NCBI GenBank assembly: GCA_964522605.1
Contig: CAZFWV010000016.1
Location: 1 to 46,387 of the forward strand
Direction: 5' to 3'
Source: CAVZLD01 sp964522605
GTDB taxonomy: Bacteria > Planctomycetota > Planctomycetia > Pirellulales > Pirellulaceae
Length of the DNA stretch: 46,387 nucleotides
The notes below the pieces were generated by a model. It searched no databases, was not told the DNA's origin, and worked only from the letters and a program-made list of their open reading frames with translations. The position numbers and the translations under genes were made by a program. Of the stretch, positions 1-8,926 are shown piece after piece. Position 1 is the first letter of the stretch. Every line of letters begins with the position of its first letter.

Positions 1-25
1 TTGACCGTGGCTTTTGAGACGAAGC

Positions 26-1270
26 CTAAAGATCCGACAGCTTTCCGACGATCACCGATGCATTGTGTCCGCCGAAGCCAAAGCTGTTGCTCATCGCGAC
101 CCGTACCGGTCGTTCTTTGGGTTGCAGCGGCGTGTAATCCAGATCGCATTTGGGATCGGGATTCTCGAGATTGATCGTCGGTGGCACAACCTGATCCAGG
201 ATCGCCTTGATCGTCAGCACCAGCTCGATCCCGCCACTGGCTCCGAGCAGATGTCCGAGTTGGCTCTTCGTGCTGGAGATACTCAGACGGTAGGCATGGT
301 CGCCGAACACGTTCTTGACCGCCTGGGTTTCCGCCTTATCGCCCAGAGGCGTCGAGGTGCCATGCGCGTTGATGTAGTCCAGATCACTCGGGGCGACTTC
401 CGCGTCGTGCAAGGCGCAGTCCATGGCGCGAGACGCTCCGGTGCCTTCCTCATCGGGCTGTGTGATGTGTCCCGCATCCCCGCTCGCTCCGAAGCCGAGG
501 ACTTCACACAGGATCTCGGCTCCGCGCGCCTTGGCATGTTCCAATTCTTCGAGAACCAGGATCCCGGCGCCCTCACTCAAGACAAACCCATCGCGATCCG
601 CATCGAAGGGCCGGCTGGCGGCGGGCGGATTGTCATTCCGTTCCGATAAGGCCCGCATGTTCGCGAAGCCGCTGACACCCATCGGTGTGATCGCCGCCTC
701 ACTCCCGCCGGTAATCATCACATCGGCGTCATCATGCTGAATGACACGCAGTGCATCCCCGATCGCATTCGAAGCGCTTGCGCAGGCCGTTGCGACTGTG
801 TAGTTGGGTCCGCGGATCCCGTATCGAATCGAGATATTGCCGCCTGCCGCGTTCAGCATCAGCTTGGGAATCGTCAGGGCGGACACTCGATCGGGGCCCT
901 TGACGAGGAGTCGTTCCACTTGGGTCTCGATCTCCTGCAAACCGCCGATTCCGGAACCGAGAATGACGCCACAGCGAAAGCGATCTTCGCGATCAAAATC
1001 CAGGCCGGAGTGCTTCACGGCATCGGTGGCCGCGACCAGAGCAAATTGCGTGAAGCGGTCGATTCGCTTCATCTCTTTGCTGGGAATATAGTCGACCGGA
1101 TTCCAGTCGTAGATGTCGCCGCCAAACTTGATCTTGAAGTTTGTCGTGTCGAAGATCTTGAGCGGATGAATTCCGCTCTCCCCGGCCAACACGCGTTGCC
1201 ACAGTTCTTCGACCTGGCAGCTGAGCGAGGTTACGACACCCAGACCGGTTACGACCACACGTCGCTTCAT
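26..1270 (-). CDS. fabF: 3-oxoacyl-ACP synthase II (FabF)
   Basis: Condensing enzyme of type II fatty-acid synthesis: it joins malonyl-ACP to a growing acyl-ACP in the cytoplasm. The 414-residue protein has the full thiolase-fold catalytic set at the same numbers as E. coli FabF: Cys163 in TACASAS, His303 in NAHGTSTPLGD and His340 in KSQLGHLLGASG. The C-terminal SNSFGFGGHN glycine loop is also present, so the gene is complete. It is the last gene of the rpmF-fabD-fabG-acpP-fabF run and starts 18 bases after acpP. Known of the family: FabF controls elongation, including of unsaturated chains. Identification is secure; FabB is less likely given the sequence and the acpP linkage. Confidence 0.97.
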   Translation of the reverse strand: MKRRVVVTGLGVVTSLSCQVEELWQRVLAGESGIHPLKIFDTTNFKIKFGGDIYDWNPVDYIPSKEMKRIDRFTQFALVAATDAVKHSGLDFDREDRFRCGVILGSGIGGLQEIETQVERLLVKGPDRVSALTIPKLMLNAAGGNISIRYGIRGPNYTVATACASASNAIGDALRVIQHDDADVMITGGSEAAITPMGVSGFANMRALSERNDNPPAASRPFDADRDGFVLSEGAGILVLEELEHAKARGAEILCEVLGFGASGDAGHITQPDEEGTGASRAMDCALHDAEVAPSDLDYINAHGTSTPLGDKAETQAVKNVFGDHAYRLSISSTKSQLGHLLGASGGIELVLTIKAILDQVVPPTINLENPDPKCDLDYTPLQPKERPVRVAMSNSFGFGGHNASVIVGKLSDL

Positions 1271-1288
1271 GCTCGTGTCCGCCAGTCC

Positions 1289-1537
1289 TTACGAAGCCTG
1301 CGCCTTCTCGATGAACTCAATGGCCTGACCGACGGTCTGGATCTTCTCGGCCGCATCATCCGGGATATTGATGTCGAACTCTTCTTCGAGTTCCATGACC
1401 AACTCCACGGTATCCAGCGAATCCGCCCCAAGATCGTTCACAAATGACGTTTCCGGCGTAACCTTTTCGCGGTCTACGCCCAGTTGTTCCGCGACGATGT
1501 CGATCACCCGCTGAGAGACTTCTGCCACCTTGGCCAT
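1289..1537 (-). CDS. acpP: acyl carrier protein
   Basis: Carrier for acyl intermediates in fatty-acid synthesis. The DLGADSLDTVEL motif holds the Ser that receives the 4'-phosphopantetheine arm (Ser40 from the ATG). The protein is short, acidic and helical, as expected. The start is uncertain. The ATG used here abuts a GGAGG with no spacer. A GTG three codons in (position 1528) has a 9-base spacer from the same GGAGG and would give a 79-residue protein that lines up with the N-terminus of E. coli ACP. It lies between fabG and fabF in the usual order, and CoaD, which makes the CoA precursor of its arm, is encoded near the other end of the window. Confidence 0.97.
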   Translation of the reverse strand: MAKVAEVSQRVIDIVAEQLGVDREKVTPETSFVNDLGADSLDTVELVMELEEEFDINIPDDAAEKIQTVGQAIEFIEKAQAS

Positions 1538-1702
1538 CCTCCGACGAAAGACACGAGTGGGACGTTTTGGTGCGTCCCTTTCCCTTACAGTAAGATCCCC
1601 AGGAGAGATCTGGTCACCAATTAATCAAGCAGAACAGGATAGAGGATTTCTGTAAACGGGGTCAAGAGTTAATTGCCCCTGGAAAAACAGGATACCGCGA
1701 CC

Positions 1703-2473
1703 CTATCCGGTCATTCCTCCGTCGACCGTCAGGACCTGCCCCGTCACATATCCGGCGGCCGAGCTCGCCAAGTACAGGACGGCGGCGGCGACGTCCGCAG
1801 GTTTTCCCAGCCGTTTCGCCGGGATTCGCTTTTTTGCCTCTGAAATCAACGCTTCGCCCAACGTCGCGGTCATGTCGCTTTCGATGAAGCCCGGTGCGAC
1901 GGCGTTGATCGTGACGTTTCGGCCGGCCAACTCGCGGCTCAGGCTGCGCGTCAGGCCGATCAGGCCGGCTTTCGAGGCCGAATAATTTGTCTGTCCCGGA
2001 TTGCCGATCAGCCCGGAGACGCTGGACATGTTGATCACCCGTCCATAGCGGGCTCGCATCATTGATCGAGATGCGGCGCGACACCACAAGAAGGCGCTCC
2101 GCAGATTGGTGTTCAACACGTCATCCCACTCCTCGTCGCTCATTCGGGGCAGGAGTGTATCGCGGGTGATTCCGGCGTTGTTGACGAGGATATCCAGTCG
2201 TCCGTGTTTTTCGACGATTTGGTCGACCAGGTGATCGACTGCCTGTCGGTCGGTCACGTCACAGGGAGCCGCCTCGGCGGAGCCGCCGCCGTCGACAATC
2301 GCCTGCACGGTCTCCTTGAGTTTTTCGACGCTTCGGGCAACACAAGCCACGTGGGCCCCATTGGCCCCCAGCGCCAGGGCGATCGCCTTTCCCAGTCCCC
2401 GCGACGCGCCGGTCACGATCGCCACCTGACCGGACAGGTCCACAGTCAATCCCATTTCGGAGCGGTCGGTCAT
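1703..2473 (-). CDS. fabG: 3-oxoacyl-ACP reductase (FabG)
   Basis: NADPH-dependent reductase that converts 3-oxoacyl-ACP to 3-hydroxyacyl-ACP. It is a 256-residue classical short-chain dehydrogenase with the TGASRGLGKA nucleotide loop (21-30), the NNAG motif (98-101), catalytic Ser151, Tyr164 and Lys168 in YSASKAG, and a C-terminal VDGGMTG. The ATG has an AAAGGA ribosome-binding site about 9 bases upstream; a second in-frame ATG six codons later is possible. The position between fabD and acpP makes FabG far likelier than another SDR. Confidence 0.96.
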   Translation of the reverse strand: MTDRSEMGLTVDLSGQVAIVTGASRGLGKAIALALGANGAHVACVARSVEKLKETVQAIVDGGGSAEAAPCDVTDRQAVDHLVDQIVEKHGRLDILVNNAGITRDTLLPRMSDEEWDDVLNTNLRSAFLWCRAASRSMMRARYGRVINMSSVSGLIGNPGQTNYSASKAGLIGLTRSLSRELAGRNVTINAVAPGFIESDMTATLGEALISEAKKRIPAKRLGKPADVAAAVLYLASSAAGYVTGQVLTVDGGMTG

Positions 2474-2523
2474 CGCAATTCGGTCCTTTCCGATGTGTGT
2501 TGCAGTCCGCGGTCGGCGTCCAT

Positions 2524-3432
2524 TCAGCTGATGTTGTTGCAGCTGACGTTCCGATCGATTCGCCGCAACAGGCCGCGCAGGACTCGGCCCGGGCCGACTT
2601 CGTAAAAATTGGTGTAGCCATGCGCCAGCAGGTAACGCATGGAATCTTCCCAGTGGACCGGACTGACGACCTGTTGAATCAGCAACTCCCGAATCACGCC
2701 TGGGTCCTCATGCGGTTGAGCGTCCACGTTCGAGACGACGGGAATTCGGGGTTTCGCCATTGGGACGTCCGCCAAGGCGTTTGCCAGTCGGTCCACGGCG
2801 CTCTGCATGATGGGTGTATGAAAAGCGCCCGCCACGGCCAGTGCGAGAACTTTCATGGCGCCGGCGCTCTCCGCCAATTCGATCAAATTCTCACAAGATC
2901 CGTTGTGTCCGGAGACCACGATATTCCCGGGGCACAACAGGTTCGCCACCTGGAGCACTTCCCCGGGACACCGAGCCTCGTCGCAGAGCCGCTCGACCCG
3001 TTCCCGGTCGAGTCCAAGCACGCTGGCCATCCCGCTCGGTGTCGCATCCGAGGCCGCTTGCATCGCCTCGCCGCGACACTGAACGACTTTCAGCGCGGAT
3101 TCAAACTCCATGACACCGGCGAAAACGAGTGCCGTGTATTCGCCGAGGCTCAATCCGGCAGCGGCCGAGGCCAGGTTAAGCAACTCCGGGGTTTCACTGC
3201 GCAGTTGTTCGACGGCGGCCAGACTGCAGACAAACAGTCCGGGTTGACTGTAAACGGTCGAGTCGAGCAATTCGGCAGGACCTTCGAAACAGATCTCCGC
3301 CAAGTCGTACCCCAGGACCTGTTGAGCCTCGTCGAACAGCCTGCGTGCCTCGGGCAGCGATTCGGCCAGTTGCTGGCCCATCCCCACCTGCTGTGCGCCC
3401 TGACCGGGAAACAAAAACGCGGTCTTGTCCAA
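2524..3432 (-). CDS. fabD: malonyl-CoA:ACP transacylase (FabD)
   Basis: Loads malonate from CoA onto ACP. It carries the GQGAQ N-terminal motif, the nucleophile Ser95 in GLSLGEYTAL, Arg120 in QCRGEAM and His205 in AVAGAFHTP, numbered from the start chosen here and close to E. coli Ser92/Arg117/His201. The start is read as a TTG at 3432, four bases after the rpmF stop, with GGAGGAG about 10 bases upstream inside the end of rpmF. This gives 302 residues beginning LDKTAFLFPGQG. An ATG at 3483 would also be in frame but would overlap rpmF by 47 bases and add 17 unalignable residues. Translation is probably coupled to rpmF. Confidence 0.95.
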   Translation of the reverse strand: MDKTAFLFPGQGAQQVGMGQQLAESLPEARRLFDEAQQVLGYDLAEICFEGPAELLDSTVYSQPGLFVCSLAAVEQLRSETPELLNLASAAAGLSLGEYTALVFAGVMEFESALKVVQCRGEAMQAASDATPSGMASVLGLDRERVERLCDEARCPGEVLQVANLLCPGNIVVSGHNGSCENLIELAESAGAMKVLALAVAGAFHTPIMQSAVDRLANALADVPMAKPRIPVVSNVDAQPHEDPGVIRELLIQQVVSPVHWEDSMRYLLAHGYTNFYEVGPGRVLRGLLRRIDRNVSCNNIS

Positions 3433-3436
3433 GCTC

Positions 3437-3619
3437 TTAGGTCTCCTCCATCTCGACGACCGTTCGTCCCATGTAGTGGCCACACTTGGGGCATACCGTG
3501 TGTGTTGGCACTGCCGTGCTGCACTGGGTACAGAAGCTCAGCTGCCGCGGCTTCTTTCGGTCATGCGATCGACGATGACCGGTGCGGGAGTTGGATTGTT
3601 TTCGTTTCGGGACGGCCAT
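3437..3619 (-). CDS. rpmF: 50S ribosomal protein L32
   Basis: Small basic protein of the large ribosomal subunit, 60 residues. It begins MAVPKRKQSNSRTGHRRSHD, typical of L32, and keeps four zinc-ribbon cysteines (30, 33, 43, 46). It heads the fatty-acid genes, a linkage common in bacteria. In many genomes plsX and fabH follow rpmF; here fabD follows directly. Confidence 0.96.
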   Translation of the reverse strand: MAVPKRKQSNSRTGHRRSHDRKKPRQLSFCTQCSTAVPTHTVCPKCGHYMGRTVVEMEET

Positions 3620-4064
3620 GAGTCACCTTACTGATCGGCGTCCACCTGCACTCGGTAGCGAGACAGGCGGCAAACTGGTAAACCCCGGATCTTAAAACCG
3701 GCCTGGGGGACTGTCAACCGCGTGAGAATCCTCGGTCGGAAAATGGCGTGCGCGTCCGCTGTTGTCGATTCGGGCTGGGGCCGGAAAAGTCAACAGAAGA
3801 ATCCTGGGGTGGGAGCCCCTGTGGGACGGCCAGGGCAGGGGAACCGAAGATTGACGAACAAGGAATTCCGATTGTTGAGGGGAAGAAAGATTTTGGATTG
3901 ACAAGCTAGGAACCGCGAGGAACGGGGAATTGCGGCGGGCCGGATCGGTACTGGTAACGCTGAAAACCGTGTTCTCTCGGCTCGAAATCGAACGACCGAC
4001 AGAAGCGACTCTTCCAGCCTCCAGCCTCCAGCCTCCAGCCTGCAGCCTCCAGCCTACCCATGGC
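3620..4064. other. intergenic region between ruvB and rpmF
   Basis: About 445 bases without a convincing gene. Possible reading frames here lack family resemblance and a sensible start. The only structure seen is a short tandem heptamer array next to the ruvB stop. The rpmF operon promoter should lie in the part nearest rpmF's upstream side at 3620-3720, but no clear -35/-10 pair was recognised. Confidence 0.6.
4014..4055. repeat. tandem heptamer repeat (CCAGCCT)6
   Basis: Six consecutive 7-base units of CCAGCCT, the fifth changed to GCAGCCT, ending about 10 bases downstream of the ruvB stop codon. On the ruvB strand the unit reads AGGCTGG. Copy number may vary between strains by slippage. 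No function is evident. Confidence 0.9.
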
Positions 4065-5102
4065 TCAAAACAGCCGCTGCTGTGCGCCGGGCGAGGGGGC
4101 CTCGGCGGTGGGGCGCGGGATGGCCAGATGCTCATAACTGCGGGCCGTCACAATTCGGCCGCGGGGGGTCCGCACGACCAGTTCGCTCCGCAGCAGGAAC
4201 GGTTCCACCTCATCGGATAGCGTATCTGTCGCGGTGTTCATCGTGTGAGCCAGAGCGTCGACCCCGGCCGGTCCGCCGCCAAAAACGCGGATCAGTGTCT
4301 CCAAGTATTTCCGGTCCTGTCGGTCCAGTCCCAGGGAATCGATGCCCGCCATTTCTAATGCTGCGCGGGTCACCGCCAGGCAGACACGTCCGTCCGCCCG
4401 ACTGGTCGCATAGTCTCGGACCCACCGGAGTAAATTGTTCGCGACACGTGGTGTGCCGCGGCTACGCTTGGCAATCTCTCCCATTGAGGCGGCGTCCATG
4501 TCCACGGACAGTTTCACGGAATTGCGTCGAATGATTTCCGACAGTTCCTGCTGACTGTAGAAATCCAAATGTTCGCGAATCTGGAAACGGTCGCGTAGCG
4601 GGGAGGAGAGGAGGCCGGCGCGGGTGGTCGCACCGATCAGGGTGAATGGTTTCAGCCACAGGTTGAGGGTTCGCGCGTGGGTTCCTTCTCCATGGACGAT
4701 ATCAATCCGGAAATCTTCCATCGCTGTGTAGAGATATTCCTCCACGGCCTTGGGTAAGCGATGGATTTCATCGATGAACAGGACGGACCGCTCTTCGGCA
4801 TTGGTCAGATACGGGATCAAGTCCTTCGGTGCCTGCAGGGTTGCGCCGGAAGTCAGTTGCACGGGGACCTGCATTTCGCGAGGCAGGCAGAGGGCGAAGG
4901 TCGTCTTGCCGAGCCCTGGCGGGCCATCGAACAGCATATGCCCGAGCGGCTCCTGTCGTTTCGTGGCCGCATCGACGGCGATCTGCAGCCGTTCGAAGAC
5001 CGCCCGCTGGCCGACCATTTCGTGCATTCGCTGGGGGCGTAAGTCCCGTTCGCTGTCGTCTCCCGCCGGTGGCTGACCACCGAGCAACGCTTCGCGTGGC
5101 AT
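4065..5102 (-). CDS. ruvB: Holliday junction branch migration ATPase RuvB
   Basis: AAA+ motor that drives branch migration of Holliday junctions together with RuvA. The 345-residue protein starts with the DLRPQRMHEMVGQ region, then Walker A GPPGLGKTT (60-68), Walker B DEIH (111-114), sensor 1 GATTRAG (157-163) and the arginine finger in SPLRDRF (Arg170). A C-terminal winged-helix part follows, with GGGPAGVDALA. Length and motif order are normal for RuvB. It lies 87 bases after ruvA on the same strand. Confidence 0.97.
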   Translation of the reverse strand: MPREALLGGQPPAGDDSERDLRPQRMHEMVGQRAVFERLQIAVDAATKRQEPLGHMLFDGPPGLGKTTFALCLPREMQVPVQLTSGATLQAPKDLIPYLTNAEERSVLFIDEIHRLPKAVEEYLYTAMEDFRIDIVHGEGTHARTLNLWLKPFTLIGATTRAGLLSSPLRDRFQIREHLDFYSQQELSEIIRRNSVKLSVDMDAASMGEIAKRSRGTPRVANNLLRWVRDYATSRADGRVCLAVTRAALEMAGIDSLGLDRQDRKYLETLIRVFGGGPAGVDALAHTMNTATDTLSDEVEPFLLRSELVVRTPRGRIVTARSYEHLAIPRPTAEAPSPGAQQRLF

Positions 5103-5189
5103 ATCGGTTCCTATCCTTTACGTTCGAGCCAGTTCCCGCGCCGTACCGGACAGCGGAAGCGGGCCTTCGCGAATCGTGCGCCCCGTCGG

Positions 5190-5831
5190 TCAGACCGGAC
5201 GCCCCGTCGAAAGATGGCTCTGTTCATAGACCGCTTGAATGAGCGATTCGACGTCTTTGAATTTCTTCCCCGTTTTCAATGCGGCTTCCAGCAGTCTACG
5301 CGAATCGGTTTCGGAGTGGCCCAAAGACCGTAGAATCTCGAAGGTTTCGTCCATGATATTGCGCGGCGCCGCGGACCCCTCGGTGACCTCCTGAGCAACC
5401 AGGAGGGCAAACTTGGGCACCTTTCTCCGTAACTTGGCAATGATCCGCTCCGCGGTGGCCGGTCCGATTCCTGGCAGGGCGGCGAGCGCCTTGACATCTT
5501 GTTCCTCGATCGATGCGGCAACGTCCGCCACCGGCCGCACCATCGCACGCAGGGCCTTCCGAACCCCGACGCCATCGACCGAACAAAAAAGTTCAAAAAA
5601 CTCTCGTTCGATTTCACTCAAAAATCCCACGAGCCGTGGAAGGAGACGCCCTTGGGCCGGATTGCCCTCCAGATACTGGATCGTGTGTAGGCTGACCGTC
5701 TCCCCCAGGCGATGCTGTAATTGGCGCCGCACGAATTCGGGAATCAACGCGCGATACTCAAAGGCATCGATGGCGATCGTCACGGAATCGTCGTGGACGG
5801 TCGATACACGGCCGGTGATTTTGGTAATCAA
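5190..5831 (-). CDS. ruvA: Holliday junction DNA-binding protein RuvA
   Basis: Binds the four-way junction and loads RuvB. The 213-residue protein begins MITKITGRV with the N-terminal OB-fold, followed by helix-hairpin-helix segments seen as VDGVGVRKAL and LPGIGPATAERI. A C-terminal RuvB-contact domain (about 160-205) contains ETFEILRSLGHSE. Length is slightly above the usual 200. It sits upstream of ruvB; a 278-base spacer with a palindromic repeat separates it from ruvC. Confidence 0.96.
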   Translation of the reverse strand: MITKITGRVSTVHDDSVTIAIDAFEYRALIPEFVRRQLQHRLGETVSLHTIQYLEGNPAQGRLLPRLVGFLSEIEREFFELFCSVDGVGVRKALRAMVRPVADVAASIEEQDVKALAALPGIGPATAERIIAKLRRKVPKFALLVAQEVTEGSAAPRNIMDETFEILRSLGHSETDSRRLLEAALKTGKKFKDVESLIQAVYEQSHLSTGRPV

Positions 5832-6027
5832 AGGGAACGCCCTATCTGCGGTGTCCGTTCGGGCAGGAATCCGAGTGCGGCTGGTGTCATTGTCTCGGTG
5901 GTGCGGATTGTGGGCAAGCCGAACTTGCGGCTTTCACGGTCCGTGGGTGCACGCCAACTTTAAAGATCGGGGCGGGGTCCAAAACGTCAATCGGAGAATG
6001 TGGAGATTACGTCACGGCTGGTGTCCG

Positions 6028-6048
6028 GCCGATTTGTCTCCAGTCGGC
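6028..6048. repeat. dispersed hairpin repeat (GCCGACTTG family), copy 1
   Basis: A 21-base palindromic element in the 278-base ruvC-ruvA spacer. The arms are GCCGATT and AGTCGGC (one G-T pair) around TGTCTCC. It differs at one base from the copy at 26478 and shares the following AACCGC-like bases. It could form an RNA hairpin between the two genes. Confidence 0.75.
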
Positions 6049-6109
6049 AAAACCGCATCTTGGCACCGCGGACGCCCCATCCTTCCGAGGCACGGTTCTG
6101 ACATCGGTT

Positions 6110-6601
6110 CTACATTCCCGGATCTCGACCCGCGAGAAAGTAATGACACATGGCGATTGCGAGCGCATCGGCGACATCGGGTGGTTCCGGAATGCTCGGC
6201 AAATTCAATTCGCGCCGCACGGCCTCCTGAATCTGAATCTTGGGGGCTCGTCCGCTACCGGTGAGGATCTTCTTGACTTGGGTTGCGGAGTAGCCGATCG
6301 CCGGGATGTCATGTTCCGCGGCGGCCAGACAGATCACGCCGCGCGCATGTCCCATAAGAATCGCCGTTCGGGGACGCTCGTAGTGGGAATACAGTTCCTC
6401 GAGCGCCAAGACTGCGGGCTGACAGGCCTGAATGACTTCCGAAATTCCTTCATAGATGGCCTGAACGCGTCGCGCAATCGCGGTTCCGCTTCCCCCGCGA
6501 ACGATTCCCGCCTCCTGCAGCGCCAAGCCGCGACCATTTGCTTCCAGGACTCCGTATCCGGTGATGCGCAGCCCCGGGTCAACTCCTAAGACCCGCACCA
6601 T
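6110..6601 (-). CDS. ruvC: Holliday junction resolvase RuvC
   Basis: Endonuclease that cuts Holliday junctions symmetrically. The 163-residue RNase H-fold protein begins MVRVLGVDPGLRITGYG, which supports the start. The acidic metal-binding set is visible: Asp8 in VDPGL, Glu68 in ALEELY, and Asp142/Asp145 in PDVADALAIAMCH. Length is normal. It lies 27 bases after cysS and upstream of ruvA-ruvB, so the complete RuvABC resolvasome is encoded here. Confidence 0.96.
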   Translation of the reverse strand: MVRVLGVDPGLRITGYGVLEANGRGLALQEAGIVRGGSGTAIARRVQAIYEGISEVIQACQPAVLALEELYSHYERPRTAILMGHARGVICLAAAEHDIPAIGYSATQVKKILTGSGRAPKIQIQEAVRRELNLPSIPEPPDVADALAIAMCHYFLAGRDPGM

Positions 6602-6628
6602 CTCGGCTCCTTCCGGTGATCCCAGGAT

Positions 6629-8218
6629 TCACCCGACTTTCCAACCGGTGCCATCCTTCCGATCTTCGAGGGTAATTCCGATGGCGGTCAATCCGTCGCG
6701 AATCCGGTCCGCCGTCGAGAAATCTTTCCGCTGGCGCGCTTCGGTCCGCAGCGCAATCAGCAATTCCATCAGTTGTCCGACCAGCTGATCCTCATCGCCG
6801 ATCGATCCGGTGGGTGGATGTTGGAACAGGCCGAGCACGTTGCCGAGTTCTTTTAGCGTCGTCGCGGCTTGTTCCAGCGTCGTCAGGACTTCCGGAATGC
6901 GGTTCTTGACTTCGTCGAGCTGATTCTGGTCCACGTAACGATTGAGCCATCGCACGAGGTCGAACAGCTCGCTCACGGCGGCTCCGGTGTTGAAGTCGTC
7001 GTCCATCTTCTCGAGAAACGATGAGCGAATTCGCGCAACTTCCGCCAGGGCGTCGTTGCCGGCCGTCTCGAGCTGGCCCGTTTGTCGATCCTGGGCGCAC
7101 TCGAGCTGGTAAAACGATCGGCCCGTGACACGCTCAAAGCGATCGAAGAATCGATAAAACGCATCCAGGGCGGTGGCTGCTTCCGCGAGCGGTTCATCGC
7201 CGAAGACAATCGTGCTGCGGTAATGCGTACGCAGCAGGAAGAACCGCAGTCGCTCGCCCCCTTCTCGCTGAATCAGGTCGGCCAGGCCTCCCGCGCCCTT
7301 CGAGCGGCTGATCTTCGTTTCGACATCTGCCTGCTCTTCGGAGGCCGGGCGCGTGCTGCGACCTCCCACCTTCCCGGTTGCGGCGGATGCCTTCATCAGG
7401 CCATTGTGCAGCCAGTAGCGGACCATTGGTTTCCCGTGACAGCATTCGCTCTGGGCGATTTCGTTTTCATGATGGGGAAAGATCAGATCCAATCCACCGC
7501 CGTGGATGTCGAACGTTTCGCCCAACAGCTGACGACTCATCGCAGAGCATTCGATATGCCATCCGGGGCGTCCCGGTCCCCACGGACTTTCCCAAGCCGG
7601 TTCGCCCGTTTTGGCTTGCTTCCAGAGCGCAAAGTCACCGGGAGCCCGTTTTCGAGCGGCCGCCTCGCCCCCTTCGCCCTGCAGGCTGTCCACCGTTCGA
7701 TTGCTGAGCTTGCCATATTCGTCGTCTTTCGTGACTTCGAAATAGACGTCACCCGCCGATTCATAGGCGAATCCACGGTCGATTAAGCGCTGGATGAACT
7801 CGACGATTTGATCGATGTGATCGGTCGCTCGCGGTAGGTGGTCGATCTGATCGACACCCAAGGCGTGGAGATTTGCCAGATAGTCGTCCGTCATCTCGCG
7901 GGCGACCTGGGCCATGGGGATCTTCCGGCGCTGTGCTTCAGCGATCAGCTTGTCGTCGACATCCGTGATATTGACGACCAACGTCACGTGATAGCCACTG
8001 TACGTCAGATAGCGTTTGATCGTGTCGAAGATCACCGGGCCGACCATGTGACCAATGTGGGCTTCGCGATAGACCGTGGGTCCGCAGAGATAGATTCCGA
8101 CGTGGCCCGGTCGGACCGTGCGAAACGGTTCTTTCTGCCGCGAGAGCGTATTGTAGACACGTAAGGTTTCGACCGGTTGGACACCGGTGGTCGAGTTCTT
8201 GGTGGTCGTGCTGGACAT
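6629..8218 (-). CDS. cysS: cysteinyl-tRNA synthetase
   Basis: Charges tRNA-Cys in the cytoplasm. This class I synthetase has HIGH at 54-57 in EAHIGHM and a KMSKS-type KISRS at 302-306. Zinc ligands consistent with the family are Cys45 (LCGPTVY), Cys224 (GWHIECSAM), His249 and Glu253 (FPHHENE). At 529 residues it is longer than the usual ~460. There is a short N-terminal extension, and about 20 extra residues lie between HNGLM (272-276) and KISRS, rich in Gly, Arg and Glu. The C-terminal part (from about 400) is the usual helical domain. It follows ispF by 46 bases. Confidence 0.97.
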   Translation of the reverse strand: MSSTTTKNSTTGVQPVETLRVYNTLSRQKEPFRTVRPGHVGIYLCGPTVYREAHIGHMVGPVIFDTIKRYLTYSGYHVTLVVNITDVDDKLIAEAQRRKIPMAQVAREMTDDYLANLHALGVDQIDHLPRATDHIDQIVEFIQRLIDRGFAYESAGDVYFEVTKDDEYGKLSNRTVDSLQGEGGEAAARKRAPGDFALWKQAKTGEPAWESPWGPGRPGWHIECSAMSRQLLGETFDIHGGGLDLIFPHHENEIAQSECCHGKPMVRYWLHNGLMKASAATGKVGGRSTRPASEEQADVETKISRSKGAGGLADLIQREGGERLRFFLLRTHYRSTIVFGDEPLAEAATALDAFYRFFDRFERVTGRSFYQLECAQDRQTGQLETAGNDALAEVARIRSSFLEKMDDDFNTGAAVSELFDLVRWLNRYVDQNQLDEVKNRIPEVLTTLEQAATTLKELGNVLGLFQHPPTGSIGDEDQLVGQLMELLIALRTEARQRKDFSTADRIRDGLTAIGITLEDRKDGTGWKVG

Positions 8219-8264
8219 CCTGTTTCCCTGCGGTCAATTCACGGAGTTCGCCTTGTTCGCGACA

Positions 8265-8765
8265 TCAGGCTGGTTGTTGGGGAAGCGGTTGTAGTAGGAC
8301 GACGCATTGAGCGGCCATGGCTTCCTGGCGACCGATCGTTCCGATCGATTCACCCGTCTTGGCCTTGACGTTGACCTGCTGTTCGGCAATTCCCAACAAC
8401 TCTGCCAGACGTTGAATGATTCTCCGCTTGTGCTCGGACAACTTGGGGCGCTGTGCGAACACGATGCAGTCGAGATTGGCGACGCACCATCCCGCGGATC
8501 GCACTTGTTCGACCGCAAGCTGCAGGAATTCGGCCGAATCACGATCCCGGTTTTCCGCAGCCGTATCGGGGAACCACTCGCCGATGTCTCCCCGTGCAAT
8601 CGCGCCCAGCAGGGCGTCGGTGACCGCATGGAGCAGCACATCCGCGTCACTATGGCCGACCAGATGTTGGTCGTGGTCGATGGTGATTCCACCCAGTCGA
8701 AGTGGTCCGCCGGAGGCCAGGCGATGGGTATCGTGGCCGATGCCGATCCGTGATCTGTCCGTCAA
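8265..8765 (-). CDS. ispF: 2-C-methyl-D-erythritol 2,4-cyclodiphosphate synthase
   Basis: Makes the cyclic diphosphate in the non-mevalonate (MEP) route to isoprenoid precursors. The 166-residue protein has the metal ligands Asp12 and His14 in GIGHDTHRL and His46 in HSDADVLLHA, plus the C-terminal KAKTGESIGTIGRQEA motif. It is the first gene of the minus-strand ispF-cysS-ruvC series and diverges from the ABC-transporter operon across 161 bases. Isoprenoid supply could matter to the prenyltransferase-family gene in that operon, though no direct link is shown. Confidence 0.96.
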   Translation of the reverse strand: MTDRSRIGIGHDTHRLASGGPLRLGGITIDHDQHLVGHSDADVLLHAVTDALLGAIARGDIGEWFPDTAAENRDRDSAEFLQLAVEQVRSAGWCVANLDCIVFAQRPKLSEHKRRIIQRLAELLGIAEQQVNVKAKTGESIGTIGRQEAMAAQCVVLLQPLPQQPA

Positions 8766-8912
8766 CGTTCGTTCCCTCGTACGAGCGGCAAGCTGGGCGG
8801 ATTATAGCGAAAGCGGCGAGACCGGACAACGCGACCCAACTCACGGTCTTCGCAGCGTTTAAGGCGTTGTTGCCGCTTCCGGCAGCGACTGTTCCTGGGA
8901 AACAACGCTCCC

Positions 8913-8918
8913 TATAAT
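8913..8918 (+). promoter_or_regulatory. candidate -10 box of the ABC-transporter operon
   Basis: A perfect TATAAT lies 8 bases before the first gene's ATG. A start point about 7 bases downstream would leave almost no 5' leader, although a GAGGA also precedes the ATG. No good -35 hexamer is visible at 16-18 bases, so this is only a candidate. Confidence 0.3.
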
Positions 8919-8926
8919 CGAGGACC

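Noticed and set aside
2497..3621. 374-codon plus-strand reading frame opposite fabD and rpmF
   Set aside because: It is antisense to two secure genes, with no motif or ribosome-binding site.
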